The translations under genes were made by a program, and so were the position numbers. From assembly GCF_022761125.1 (NCBI RefSeq), contig NZ_JAKWJR010000009.1, forward strand, positions 1 through 64,000: a DNA stretch of 64,000 nucleotides, given 5' to 3'. Of this stretch, positions 26,693-35,550 are shown piece by piece (the first letter of the stretch is position 1; every line of letters begins with the position of its first letter). The notes below the pieces were generated by a model. That model ran no database searches and was not told where the DNA came from. It saw nothing but the letters and a program-made list of their open reading frames with translations. Source of the stretch: Nocardioides sp. SR21 (GTDB lineage: Bacteria; Actinomycetota; Actinomycetes; Propionibacteriales; Nocardioidaceae).

Positions 26693-29302
26693 ATGGCGAC
26701 CCGTACGTCTTCCCCGCCGGGGTCGCGGAGCAAGAGCACGTCACGGAGCACATCCAGGGCGAGCTCGAGCACCCGATCCCGGAGTACCAGCCCCCGGCGC
26801 AAGCCTGCCCCGAAGAAGTCGACCACCAAGCGCAAGCCCGCAGCGCGCAAGCCGGCCGCCCGCCGGCCCGCTCCGCGCGCGGTGCGCAACGGCCCCGGGC
26901 CGATCGCGCGCACCTTCGCCGCGCTGTGGCGCGGCGTGTCCGCGATCTGGCTCGGCATCGCGCACGGCCTCGGCGCCCTGGCGCGCGGCATCGGTCACTC
27001 CGCGGAGGAGCTCGAGCCCGAGCACCGCCGCGACGGCGCCGGGCTGTTCCTCATCGGCGGCGCGATCATCGTGGCCGCCGCGGTCTGGTGGCAGCTGCCG
27101 GGCGCCGTCATGGACGCCGCCCGCACGGTCGTCGAGGGCTCGGTCGGCAAGGTCGGCTTCCTCGTGCCGCTGGCGCTCGTGTACGTCGGCTGGCGCACCA
27201 TGCGCAACCCCGAGAACGCCGGGCCGGCCGGTCGCCAGGTCGTCGGCTGGGCATCGCTCTCGTTCGGCCTGCTCGGCCTCGTGCAGATCGCGGCGGACAA
27301 CCCGCAACCGGTGCTGGGGGACACCACCGACCTGCGCACCGCCGGCGGTGCGATCGGCTACGTCGTCGCCAGCCTGCTGCTCGACCTGCTCCGGTCGCCG
27401 TGGGTCGTGGTCCCGCTGCTCACGCTGCTCTCGTTCTTCGGCGTCCTCATCATCACCGGTACGCCGCTCTACCAGGTGCCGGAGAAGCTCGGACTGACCC
27501 GCGGCCACGACGACGAGGACGAGGACCCGGACGCCACGCAGGCGATCCCGGCGGTCAAGAGCAGCCGCAAGCGCAAGACGGTCAACCCTGACGACATCGA
27601 TCCCGAGATGGGCGACCCGGCGTACGACAGCCCGGTCCTCGCCGACCGTGAGCTGCGCAAGCGCAAGAAGCGTCTCGAGACCACCGACGACGGCCTCGAC
27701 ATCTTCGCGCCCGACGCCCCGACCGAGGTCGCCGCTCCGGTCGTGGCGGAGGTCGTCGAGGAGAAGGTCGAGCTCGAGCCGCCGCCGCACACCCCGCTCC
27801 CGCCGCGCGTCGAGCAGCTCGCGCTGTCCGGCGACGTCGCGTACTCCCTGCCGCCGAACGAGACCCTCAAGCCCGGCTCGCCGCACAAGGCCCGCTCGAA
27901 GGCCAGCGACGACGTGGTCGAGCGACTCACCCAGGTGATGGAGGAGTTCGGCATCGACGCGCAGGTCACGGGCTACACCCGCGGCCCGACGGTCACCCGC
28001 TACGAGGTCGAGCTCGGGCCGGCGGTCAAGGTCGAGAAGGTCACCGCGCTGTCGAAGAACATCGCGTACGCCGTCGCCTCGGCCGACGTCCGGATCCTCA
28101 GCCCGATCCCCGGCAAGTCCGCGATCGGCATCGAGATCCCCAACCTGGACAAGGAGATCGTCTCCCTCGGCGACGTGCTCCGGTCGAACACCGCGCGCTC
28201 CGACCACCACCCGATGGTGGCCGGGCTCGGCAAGGACGTGGAGGGCGGCTTCGTGGTCGCCAACCTCGCGAAGATGCCGCACCTGCTGGTCGCGGGCGCG
28301 ACCGGCTCCGGAAAGTCGTCGTTCATCAACTCGATGATCACGTCGATCCTGATGCGCTCCACGCCCGACGAGGTGCGGATGATCATGGTCGACCCCAAGC
28401 GGGTCGAGCTGAACGCCTACGAGGGCGTCCCGCACCTGATCACCCCGATCATCACGAACCCGAAGAAGGCCGCCGAGGCGCTGGCGTGGGTCGTGCGCGA
28501 GATGGACCTGCGCTACGACGACCTCGCGAACTTCGGCTTCCGCCACGTCGACGACTTCAACAAGGCGGTGCGCGCCGGCAAGGTGCAGGTGCCACCGGGC
28601 AGCGAGCGCGAGCTCACGCCGTACCCGTACCTGCTGGTGATCGTCGACGAGCTCGCCGACCTGATGATGGTCGCCCCGCGCGACGTCGAGGACGCGGTCG
28701 TCCGGATCACCCAGCTGGCCCGGGCCGCGGGCATCCACCTGGTGCTCGCGACCCAGCGTCCGTCGGTCGACGTCGTCACCGGCCTGATCAAGGCCAACGT
28801 GCCGTCGCGGCTGGCGTTCGCGACCTCGAGCCTCGCCGACAGCCGGGTCATCCTCGACCAGCCGGGTGCGGAGAAGCTGGTCGGCCAGGGTGACGGGCTG
28901 TTCCTGCCGATGGGTGCCTCGAAGCCCGCGCGTATCCAGGGCTCCTGGGTCACCGAGGCCGAGATCGCCACGGTGGTCAAGCACTGCAAGGGGCAGCTGG
29001 AGCCGACGTACCGCGAGGACGTCACCGCACCGGCGGCCGCCAAGCGCGAGCTGGACGACGACATCGGCGACGACATGGACCTGGTCATCCAGGCCGTCGA
29101 GCTCGTGGTGTCCACGCAGTTCGGCTCGACCTCGATGCTGCAGCGCAAGCTCCGGGTCGGCTTCGCGAAGGCCGGACGGCTGATGGACATCCTCGAGAGC
29201 CGCGGCGTCGTCGGGCCGAGCGAGGGGTCCAAGGCACGCGACGTCCTGGTCAAGCCCGACGAGATCGATGCCGTGATCGCAACCCTCCAGGGGGAGATGT
29301 GA
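26693..29302 (+). CDS. ftsK: DNA translocase FtsK/SpoIIIE
   Basis: The 869-residue septal DNA pump clears chromosome termini during division. A strongly basic Ser/Arg/Lys/Pro-rich N-terminus (about 1-65) precedes about four membrane segments (residues 100-260), then an acidic linker and the motor. The alpha/beta motor has Walker A GATGSGKSS near residue 535, LVIVDELADLMM as Walker B and ATQRPSVDVVTGLIKANVPSR. The C-terminal winged-helix gamma domain (STSMLQRKLRVGFAKAGRLMD) recognises KOPS sequences. The stop overlaps the GTG of the next gene (GTGA). Confidence 0.96.
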   Translation: MATRTSSPPGSRSKSTSRSTSRASSSTRSRSTSPRRKPAPKKSTTKRKPAARKPAARRPAPRAVRNGPGPIARTFAALWRGVSAIWLGIAHGLGALARGIGHSAEELEPEHRRDGAGLFLIGGAIIVAAAVWWQLPGAVMDAARTVVEGSVGKVGFLVPLALVYVGWRTMRNPENAGPAGRQVVGWASLSFGLLGLVQIAADNPQPVLGDTTDLRTAGGAIGYVVASLLLDLLRSPWVVVPLLTLLSFFGVLIITGTPLYQVPEKLGLTRGHDDEDEDPDATQAIPAVKSSRKRKTVNPDDIDPEMGDPAYDSPVLADRELRKRKKRLETTDDGLDIFAPDAPTEVAAPVVAEVVEEKVELEPPPHTPLPPRVEQLALSGDVAYSLPPNETLKPGSPHKARSKASDDVVERLTQVMEEFGIDAQVTGYTRGPTVTRYEVELGPAVKVEKVTALSKNIAYAVASADVRILSPIPGKSAIGIEIPNLDKEIVSLGDVLRSNTARSDHHPMVAGLGKDVEGGFVVANLAKMPHLLVAGATGSGKSSFINSMITSILMRSTPDEVRMIMVDPKRVELNAYEGVPHLITPIITNPKKAAEALAWVVREMDLRYDDLANFGFRHVDDFNKAVRAGKVQVPPGSERELTPYPYLLVIVDELADLMMVAPRDVEDAVVRITQLARAAGIHLVLATQRPSVDVVTGLIKANVPSRLAFATSSLADSRVILDQPGAEKLVGQGDGLFLPMGASKPARIQGSWVTEAEIATVVKHCKGQLEPTYREDVTAPAAAKRELDDDIGDDMDLVIQAVELVVSTQFGSTSMLQRKLRVGFAKAGRLMDILESRGVVGPSEGSKARDVLVKPDEIDAVIATLQGEM

Positions 29303-30936
29303 GCAACCTCAGTGCAGACGTGCAGGAGACCACCCACGAGCTCGGGTCGGTCGAGATCCGCACCGACGCCCGCCTGGCGGCGGCTGTCGGCGGCGTCGCC
29401 TCGATCGTCTCGATCGCGTACCTCGCGCGCGCGATCGGCGACGGCGGGTGGCTGGAGTGGGCGTTGGTGCTCGTGACGGGCGCCATCGCGGCCGCCCACC
29501 TCCAGTCACTCGTCGACGCGCGGGTGCCGCTGCTCGTCGTGGACGAGCACGGGGTCCGGCTGCGCAGCGGCCGGACCTGGCACGGCCTGCCCTGGCGCGA
29601 GATCGAGTGCGTCGAGCACGAGCCGCGCCACGGACTGCTCCGCGACGGCCGCGTGACGCTCGTACCGGTCGACGAGGACGCCGAGGTCCGCTCGGTGCGG
29701 CTGTCGCTGGCCACCCGGGTGGTCGGCGCGGACGGTGACCTGACCGCCGCGCTCGAGGACCTGGCCGGCGAGCCCGGCCGGGTCGTGGAGATCGTCGCAG
29801 AGCACGACGAGGCCGCCGATGAGTACGCCGACGAGTACGACGAGCACCACGAGCACGAGGACCAGTCCTGGGAGCAGGAGCAGGACGGGGACGCCTCGGA
29901 GCACCCGGTGCTGCACGACCCCCGCCCCACGCTGGCCCGGGGGATCGGCTTCCTCGCCGACCGCCTGACCCTGCGGCACCGTGCCGACGAGCCGGTGCTG
30001 GAGAGCGAGCACGACGAGCCCGAGCCGACGCAGGCGCTCCCGATCGTCGCCTCCGCGACGCCGCTCCCGCTGCGCGAGCCGGTGACCGGCACCCGCGCCG
30101 AGGTCCGGTTCGACGGGGCGGCGGCGTACGCCCTCGACCACGCGGACGCCGAGGCCGAGATCAGGCCGGAGCTGCCCGAGGCGAGCGAGCTGCGCTGGTC
30201 GGCCGACGAGGACCTGCTCGTCCAGCCGGTGGCGGACCCGGTGATCGGCTCCGAGCTGGCCGCGGCCCGCGTCCGCCTGAACCTCACCGTCGACCAGCTG
30301 GCCGAGCGCACCCGGATCCGGCCGCACGTCATCGAGTCGATCGAGGCCGACGACTTCGCGCCCTGCGGCGGTGACTTCTACGCCCGCGGCCACCTGCGCA
30401 CCCTCGCCCGCGTGGTCGGCGTGGACGCCGCGCCGCTGCTGGCGTCGTACGACGAGCTGTACGCCGACGCCCCCATCGACGCCCGTCGGGTGTTCGAGGC
30501 CGAGCTCGCGACCCACGCCGACGGTCCGATCCGCGGCACCCGCGGCGGCCCGAACTGGTCGGTGCTGGTCGCAGCCGTGATGGCTGTCGTGCTCGCCTGG
30601 TCGATCGCCCGGCTGATCATGGACAGCCCGATCCAGCTCGACGAGCGCCCGGTGCTCAACGGCTCGCCGTCCAGCCCGGCCAAGCTCGGCCCGCCGGTCC
30701 CGGTGCTGCTCGACGCGTCCACCGGTGGCGCGCACGTGGTGGTCCACGACGGCACCGGCCAGGTCGTGTTCAACGGCGACCTGGCGTACGGCGACACCCG
30801 CACCATCAAGGCGACGCCGCCGGTGCAGGTGCAGTCGTCGGACGGCTCGCTCGGCGTGACGATCGACGGCAAGGACCAGGGTCCGCTCGGCACCGAGGGC
30901 CAGCCGGCGTCGAACACGTTCGCCGGCCCGGAGTAG
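29299..30936 (+). CDS. RodZ-like helix-turn-helix membrane protein with N-terminal PH-like domain
   Basis: The 545-residue protein is coupled to ftsK by GTGA. Two hydrophobic segments (about 27-66) are followed by a PH-like strand region (LLVVDEHGVRLRSGRTWHGLPWREIECVEHEPRHG), a long acidic linker rich in Glu/Asp/His, a RodZ-type helix-turn-helix (about 316-390, LAAARVRLNLTVDQLAERTRIRPHVIESIE and FYARGHLRTLAR), a transmembrane helix near 420-438, and an extracytoplasmic beta domain of the DUF4115 type. RodZ proteins connect the cell-shape/division machinery to the membrane. The extra N-terminal membrane/PH module is unlike classical RodZ, so the role is inferred from architecture and ftsK linkage. 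Confidence 0.85.
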   Translation: MSNLSADVQETTHELGSVEIRTDARLAAAVGGVASIVSIAYLARAIGDGGWLEWALVLVTGAIAAAHLQSLVDARVPLLVVDEHGVRLRSGRTWHGLPWREIECVEHEPRHGLLRDGRVTLVPVDEDAEVRSVRLSLATRVVGADGDLTAALEDLAGEPGRVVEIVAEHDEAADEYADEYDEHHEHEDQSWEQEQDGDASEHPVLHDPRPTLARGIGFLADRLTLRHRADEPVLESEHDEPEPTQALPIVASATPLPLREPVTGTRAEVRFDGAAAYALDHADAEAEIRPELPEASELRWSADEDLLVQPVADPVIGSELAAARVRLNLTVDQLAERTRIRPHVIESIEADDFAPCGGDFYARGHLRTLARVVGVDAAPLLASYDELYADAPIDARRVFEAELATHADGPIRGTRGGPNWSVLVAAVMAVVLAWSIARLIMDSPIQLDERPVLNGSPSSPAKLGPPVPVLLDASTGGAHVVVHDGTGQVVFNGDLAYGDTRTIKATPPVQVQSSDGSLGVTIDGKDQGPLGTEGQPASNTFAGPE

Positions 30937-30965
30937 CCGTTTAGGCCCAGCGCAGGGTGGGTTGG

Positions 30966-30971
30966 GATACT
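30966..30971 (+). promoter_or_regulatory. candidate -10 of rimO
   Basis: GATACT (context TGGGATACT, extended -10 type) lies nine bases before ATG 30981; a nearly leaderless start is likely. Confidence 0.4.
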
Positions 30972-30980
30972 CGATCGGTT

Positions 30981-32375
30981 ATGACTTCCCAGAACCTGCT
31001 GTCGGTGGCCATGGTCACCCTCGGATGTGCCCGCAACGAGGTCGACTCCGAGGAGCTCGCCGGCCGGCTCGAGGCGGACGGCTTCCTCCTCGTCGACGAC
31101 CCGGCCGACGCCGACACCGTGGTGGTCAACACCTGCGGGTTCGTCGAGTCGGCCAAGAAGGACTCCGTCGACACGCTGCTCGCGGCCGCCGACCTCAAGG
31201 ACACTGGTCGCACCCAGGCCGTCGTCGCGGTCGGCTGCATGGCCGAGCGGTACGGCAAGGAGCTCGCGGAGTCGCTGCCCGAGGCCGATGCGGTGCTCGG
31301 CTTCGACGACTACCCGGACATCTCGGCCCGGCTGCGCTCGATCATCGCGGGCGAGACCCACGAGGCGCACACCCCTCAGGACCGCCGCCGGCTGCTCCCG
31401 ATCTCGCCGGTCGAGCGGTCGCTGTCGACCGCCGCCGTGCCCGGGCACGCGTCCGGCCCGGCGTCGCTGCGCCGCCGGCTCGACTCCGGCCCGACCGCCT
31501 CGCTGAAGCTGGCCAGCGGCTGCGACCGGCGCTGCTCGTTCTGCGCGATCCCGGCCTTCCGCGGCTCGTTCGTCAGCCGCCGCCCGAGCGACGTGCTGCA
31601 GGAGGCCCAGTGGCTGGGCACCCAGGGGGTGCGTGAGCTGTTCCTCGTGAGCGAGAACTCCACGTCGTACGGCAAGGACCTCGGTGACCTGCGCCTGCTG
31701 GAGACGATGCTGCCCGAGCTGGTCGCCGTCGACGGCGTCGAGCGGGTCCGGGTCTCCTACCTGCAGCCCGCCGAGACCCGGCCCGGCCTGGTGGAGGCGA
31801 TCGCGAGCACCCCCGGCGTCACGCCGTACTTCGACCTCTCCTTCCAGCACGCCAGCGGGCCGCTGCTGCGCCGGATGCGCCGCTTCGGCGACCCCGAGAG
31901 CTTCCTGGCGCTGCTCGAGCAGATCCGCGGCTTCGCGCCCGCCGCCGGCGTGCGCAGCAACGTGATCGTCGGGTTCCCGGGGGAGACCGAGCAGGACCTC
32001 GAGACCCTGTGTGACTTCCTGGTCGCGGCGCGGCTCGACGTGACCGGCGTGTTCGGCTACTCCGACGAGGACGGCACCGAGGCGGCGACGTACGACGGCA
32101 AGCTGGACGAGGACGAGGTGCGGGCGCGCGCCGAGCACGTGTCCGCGCTGGTGGAGGAGCTGACGTCCCAGCGCGCGCTCGAGCGGGTCGGTGAGCACGT
32201 CGACGTCCTGGTCGAGCGGGTCGAGGACGGTGAGGTCGAGGGCCGCGCTGCCCACCAGGGCCCGGAGGTCGACGGCTCGACGTACCTCGTGGACTCGGAC
32301 GCCCGGGTCGGTGATCTCGTCCGTGCGGCGGTCGTCGATGCCGAGGGCGCGGACCTCTACGCTCGGGAGCTGTGA
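30981..32375 (+). CDS. rimO: ribosomal protein S12 methylthiotransferase
   Basis: The 464-residue radical-SAM methylthiotransferase modifies an aspartate of ribosomal protein S12. The N-terminal UPF0004 domain has its cluster cysteines ([34 protein letters not shown]), the radical-SAM motif CX3CX2C is at about residues 180-187 (GCDRRCSFC), and a C-terminal TRAM domain is present. The RimO-type [13 protein letters not shown] and SDEDGTEAA are typical and separate it from MiaB. It is adjacent to ftsK and pgsA as in other Actinobacteria, and its TGA overlaps the pgsA ATG. Confidence 0.95.
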   Translation: MTSQNLLSVAMVTLGCARNEVDSEELAGRLEADGFLLVDDPADADTVVVNTCGFVESAKKDSVDTLLAAADLKDTGRTQAVVAVGCMAERYGKELAESLPEADAVLGFDDYPDISARLRSIIAGETHEAHTPQDRRRLLPISPVERSLSTAAVPGHASGPASLRRRLDSGPTASLKLASGCDRRCSFCAIPAFRGSFVSRRPSDVLQEAQWLGTQGVRELFLVSENSTSYGKDLGDLRLLETMLPELVAVDGVERVRVSYLQPAETRPGLVEAIASTPGVTPYFDLSFQHASGPLLRRMRRFGDPESFLALLEQIRGFAPAAGVRSNVIVGFPGETEQDLETLCDFLVAARLDVTGVFGYSDEDGTEAATYDGKLDEDEVRARAEHVSALVEELTSQRALERVGEHVDVLVERVEDGEVEGRAAHQGPEVDGSTYLVDSDARVGDLVRAAVVDAEGADLYAREL

Positions 32376-32983
32376 TGGACACCGTCGAGACGAAGCCCAG
32401 CAACTGGAACGTCCCGAACGTCCTCACCACGCTGCGCATCGCGTCGGTGCCGTTCTTCGCGTGGGCGCTGCTCATCGACGGCGGCGAGTCGATCACCTGG
32501 CGCTGCGTCTCGTTCGCGATCTTCGTGGCCGCGATGATCACCGACAAGATCGACGGCGACCTCGCGCGCAAGCACAACCTGATCACGAACTTCGGCAAGA
32601 TCGCCGACCCGATCGCCGACAAGGCGGTCACCGGCATGGCCTTCATCGGCCTCTCGATCGTCGGCGACATCTGGTGGTGGGTCACGATCGTGGTGCTGCT
32701 GCGCGAGTGGAGCGTCACGCTGCTCCGGCTGTCGGTGCTCAAGAAGGTCGTGATCGCGGCCAAGGACCTCGGCAAGCTCAAGACGACCTTCCAGGCCATC
32801 GCCCTGGCGACGCTGTGCCTGCCGCTGCGCGACCCGGACCTCGCCGACTGGCTGCAGACGCCGGGGGAGGTCGTGTTCTACCTCGCGCAGGCGTGCCTGG
32901 CGATCGCGGTCGCGCTCACACTGTGGTCCGGCTACGAGTTCTTCCGCGACGTCTGGAAGCAGCGCAAGGCCCTGCGTTCCTGA
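32375..32983 (+). CDS. pgsA: CDP-diacylglycerol-glycerol-3-phosphate 3-phosphatidyltransferase
   Basis: The 202-residue membrane enzyme makes phosphatidylglycerol phosphate. The CDP-alcohol phosphotransferase signature is complete at residues 57-82: D57xxDG(60-61)xxAR(64-65)x8G74xxxD78xxxD82. About five hydrophobic segments flank it. The ATG at 32375 shares its A with the rimO stop and has GGGAG five bases upstream; the in-frame GTG just before it is an alternative giving one extra residue. In many Actinobacteria the next gene is cinA; here 13.2 kb of secreted-nuclease genes intervene. Confidence 0.94.
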   Translation: MDTVETKPSNWNVPNVLTTLRIASVPFFAWALLIDGGESITWRCVSFAIFVAAMITDKIDGDLARKHNLITNFGKIADPIADKAVTGMAFIGLSIVGDIWWWVTIVVLLREWSVTLLRLSVLKKVVIAAKDLGKLKTTFQAIALATLCLPLRDPDLADWLQTPGEVVFYLAQACLAIAVALTLWSGYEFFRDVWKQRKALRS

Positions 32984-33029
32984 TCGTTCGGCAAAAGTCT
33001 GGGCGGTCGCAACATCTGGTTCAGCGAAG

Positions 33030-33063
33030 CTCTTGCCTGAGACGGCTGTTTCGGGGTTAGGTT
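33030..33063 (+). promoter_or_regulatory. promoter/operator element, copy A (nucleotidase gene)
   Basis: The element runs from CTCTTGCCT through an interrupted palindrome GAGAC-GGCT-GTTTC (33039-33052) to GGGTTAGGTT, with TAGGTT (33058-33063) as a likely -10. Copy B at 38716-38748 matches it at 29 of 33 aligned positions with one gap. The palindrome arms are identical and its four central bases differ, as expected for a regulator-binding site lying between -35 and -10. The leader to GTG 33101 would be about 30 bases. Confidence 0.6.
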
Positions 33064-33100
33064 TTGGCGACCGTTGCTCGTTTCGCCGAAAGGTCTTCCA

Positions 33101-35473
33101 GTGCCTCCCATCTCTCGGGCACGTAGGGGCGTACGCTCCCTCGTCGCCACCACCGGGCTCGCCGTCGTCGCGACGTCCACCACGCTGATCGGCGCCCCGG
33201 CGCAGTCGGCGACACCCAACGTCTACGTCAACGTCGTCGCCACCAACGACTTCCACGGCCGCATCAAGTCGAACGGCGTCGAGGCCGGAGCGGCCGTGAT
33301 GGCCGGCGCGGTGAACCAGATGAGGGAGACCTGGCCGAACACCGTGTTCGCGGCGGCCGGTGACCTGATCGGCGCCTCGACCTTCGAGTCGTTCATCAAC
33401 CAGGACAAGCCGACGATCGACGCCCTGAACGCAGCCGGCCTCGAGGTGTCCGCTGCGGGCAACCACGAGTTCGACAAGGGGTACGACGACCTCGTCAACC
33501 GCGTCATGGCGCCCTACGACGCCACCACGAACCCCTTCGGCGGCGCCGAGTGGGAGTACATCGCGGCGAACGTCGTCATGAAGGACACCACGGACCCCGC
33601 TCTCGAGCCGACCTTCGTGCGGACCTTCAACGAGGGCGCGGCCAACGAGGTCAAGGTGGGCTTCGTGGGCGCGGTCACCGAGCACCTCCCCGAGCTGGTC
33701 ACGCCGGCCGGGATCGAGGACATCGAGGTCACCGACATCGTCGACTCGGTCAACACCGAGGCCGACGCGCTCAAGGCCGACGGAGTCGACGCGGTCGTGA
33801 TGCTGGTCCACGAGGGTGCGCCCTCGACCAACTGCGACACGATGGACGACGACCCGACCTCCGACTTCGGCAGCATCGTGACCGGCGCCAACGCCAACGT
33901 CGACGCGATCGTGTCCGGGCACACGCACCTGGCCTACAACTGCAAGTTCCCGGTCGCCGCCTGGCAGGGCGACGCGAACCACCCGGTCAAGGAGCGCCCC
34001 GTGGTCTCCGCCGGGCAGTACGGCTACAACCTGAACCGGCTCGGGTTCACGATCTCGCCCGACGACAACAAGATCCTCAACATCTCCCAGAACCTGGTGT
34101 CGCTGACCGAGTGCGTCTCGGCGTGCGGCACCTCGAGCGCGGTCTTCGCGCCGGTCTACCCGGCCGATGCGACGGTCAAGCCCATCGTCGACGCCGCCGT
34201 CGCGGACGCCGAGGTCAAGGGCGCCGCCAAGCTCGGCGAGATCGCTGACGGCTTCAAGCGCGCCGCGCGCGGCAAGGTCGGCGGCGGCAGCGAGGAGAAC
34301 CGGGGCGGCGAGTCCACCCTGGGGAACCTGGTCGCCGAGGTCCAGCGCTGGGCGACCGAGTCGGAGACCGCAGGCGGGGCGCAGATCGCCTTCATGAACC
34401 CCGGCGGTCTCCGCAAGGACATGGTGGGCAGCACGCCGGAGAGCTACCCCTCCGACCTCACCTACAAGCAGGCGGCCGACGTCCAGCCGTTCGCCAACAC
34501 GCTGGTCAACATGCAGCTGACGGGTGCGCAGATCCAGACCGTGCTCGAGCAGCAGTGGCAGCCGGAGGGCTCCTCCCGCCCGTTCCTGCGACTGGGCACC
34601 TCCGCCGGCTTCCGGTACACGTACGACCCCACCGCGAAGAAGGTCACCGGGATGTGGCTCGACGATGAGCCGATCTCGCCGACCGAGTCCTACTCGGTCA
34701 CGGTCAACTCGTTCCTCTCCACCGGCGGCGACAACTTCTTCGAGTTCGCCAACGGGACCGGTCGCCGCGACACCGGCAAGATCGACCTCGAGGCGATGGT
34801 CGACTACCTCGCGGAGTTCGGCACCGAGACGTCTCCGCTGCCCGTCGACTTCGCGCAGCACGCCGTCGGGGTCGAGTTCCCGACGGGTGCGCCGGCCACG
34901 TACGCGCCGGGATCGACGCTGGCCTTCGACGTGTCGTCCCTGGCGATGACCGGTGCGGGCGACGACCAGGACACCGAGCTGGCCATCGAGCTCGACGGCA
35001 CGGACGTCGGCACCACGCCGGTGGACAACACGGTCGCGGAGGGAACGCCGTACGACGAGTCCGGCACCGCCTCGGTCAGCGTCGCGCTGCCGGACGACCT
35101 GGCGGTGGGGGAGCACACCCTGACCCTCACCGGTGCGACGACGGGCACGGTCGTCACCGTGCCGTTCACGGTCGGTGCTGCGAGCGCGACGTCGAAGACG
35201 ACGGCGACCGTCAGCCCGGACAAGGTGGTCGTCAACAAGACGAAGGCGACCGTCAAGGTCACGGTGAAGGCGGCCGGTGAGCCCGCGGCCGGCAAGGTCG
35301 AGATCAGCGTGGGTGGCAACACCTACAAGGCCACGCTGGCGAACGGCAAGGCGAGCGTGACGTTGAAGAAGTTCACCAGCACCGGGAAGAAGACGGTGAA
35401 GGTGAAGTACCTCGGCAACGCTGAGACCGAGCCGTCAAGCACTTCGGTGACGATCAAGGTCGTCAAGAAGTAG
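33101..35473 (+). CDS. secreted 5'-nucleotidase / UDP-sugar hydrolase with C-terminal Ig-like domains
   Basis: The 790-residue exported enzyme of the UshA/5'-nucleotidase family removes phosphate from extracellular nucleotides. It has a signal peptide (about 1-38, ending APAQSA) and a metallophosphatase domain with ATNDFHGR (about 46), AGDLIGAS (about 87), GNHEFDKGYDD (about 121) and SGHTHLAYN (about 271). The substrate-binding C-terminal domain has MNPGGLRKD (about 432) and RPFLRLGTSAGF. From about residue 600 two Ig-like beta domains follow, ending in a Lys/Thr-rich TVKVTVKAAGEPAAGKV repeat without a sortase or lipoprotein signal. GTG 33101 is chosen for the signal peptide and AAAGG upstream. 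Confidence 0.93.
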   Translation: MPPISRARRGVRSLVATTGLAVVATSTTLIGAPAQSATPNVYVNVVATNDFHGRIKSNGVEAGAAVMAGAVNQMRETWPNTVFAAAGDLIGASTFESFINQDKPTIDALNAAGLEVSAAGNHEFDKGYDDLVNRVMAPYDATTNPFGGAEWEYIAANVVMKDTTDPALEPTFVRTFNEGAANEVKVGFVGAVTEHLPELVTPAGIEDIEVTDIVDSVNTEADALKADGVDAVVMLVHEGAPSTNCDTMDDDPTSDFGSIVTGANANVDAIVSGHTHLAYNCKFPVAAWQGDANHPVKERPVVSAGQYGYNLNRLGFTISPDDNKILNISQNLVSLTECVSACGTSSAVFAPVYPADATVKPIVDAAVADAEVKGAAKLGEIADGFKRAARGKVGGGSEENRGGESTLGNLVAEVQRWATESETAGGAQIAFMNPGGLRKDMVGSTPESYPSDLTYKQAADVQPFANTLVNMQLTGAQIQTVLEQQWQPEGSSRPFLRLGTSAGFRYTYDPTAKKVTGMWLDDEPISPTESYSVTVNSFLSTGGDNFFEFANGTGRRDTGKIDLEAMVDYLAEFGTETSPLPVDFAQHAVGVEFPTGAPATYAPGSTLAFDVSSLAMTGAGDDQDTELAIELDGTDVGTTPVDNTVAEGTPYDESGTASVSVALPDDLAVGEHTLTLTGATTGTVVTVPFTVGAASATSKTTATVSPDKVVVNKTKATVKVTVKAAGEPAAGKVEISVGGNTYKATLANGKASVTLKKFTSTGKKTVKVKYLGNAETEPSSTSVTIKVVKK

Positions 35474-35480
35474 CACCCAC

Positions 35481-35510
35481 GTCGGGGCCCGCCGCAAGGC
35501 GGGCCCCGAC
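35481..35510 (+). terminator. strong GC hairpin after the nucleotidase gene
   Basis: A perfect 13-bp stem GTCGGGGCCCGCC / GGCGGGCCCCGAC with a GCAA tetraloop, seven bases after the stop. Read-through to the nuclease gene 40 bp further on cannot be excluded. Confidence 0.7.
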
Positions 35511-35550
35511 GCGGTTCCCCCCACAACTGCATTCTCGGAAGGACTCCACC

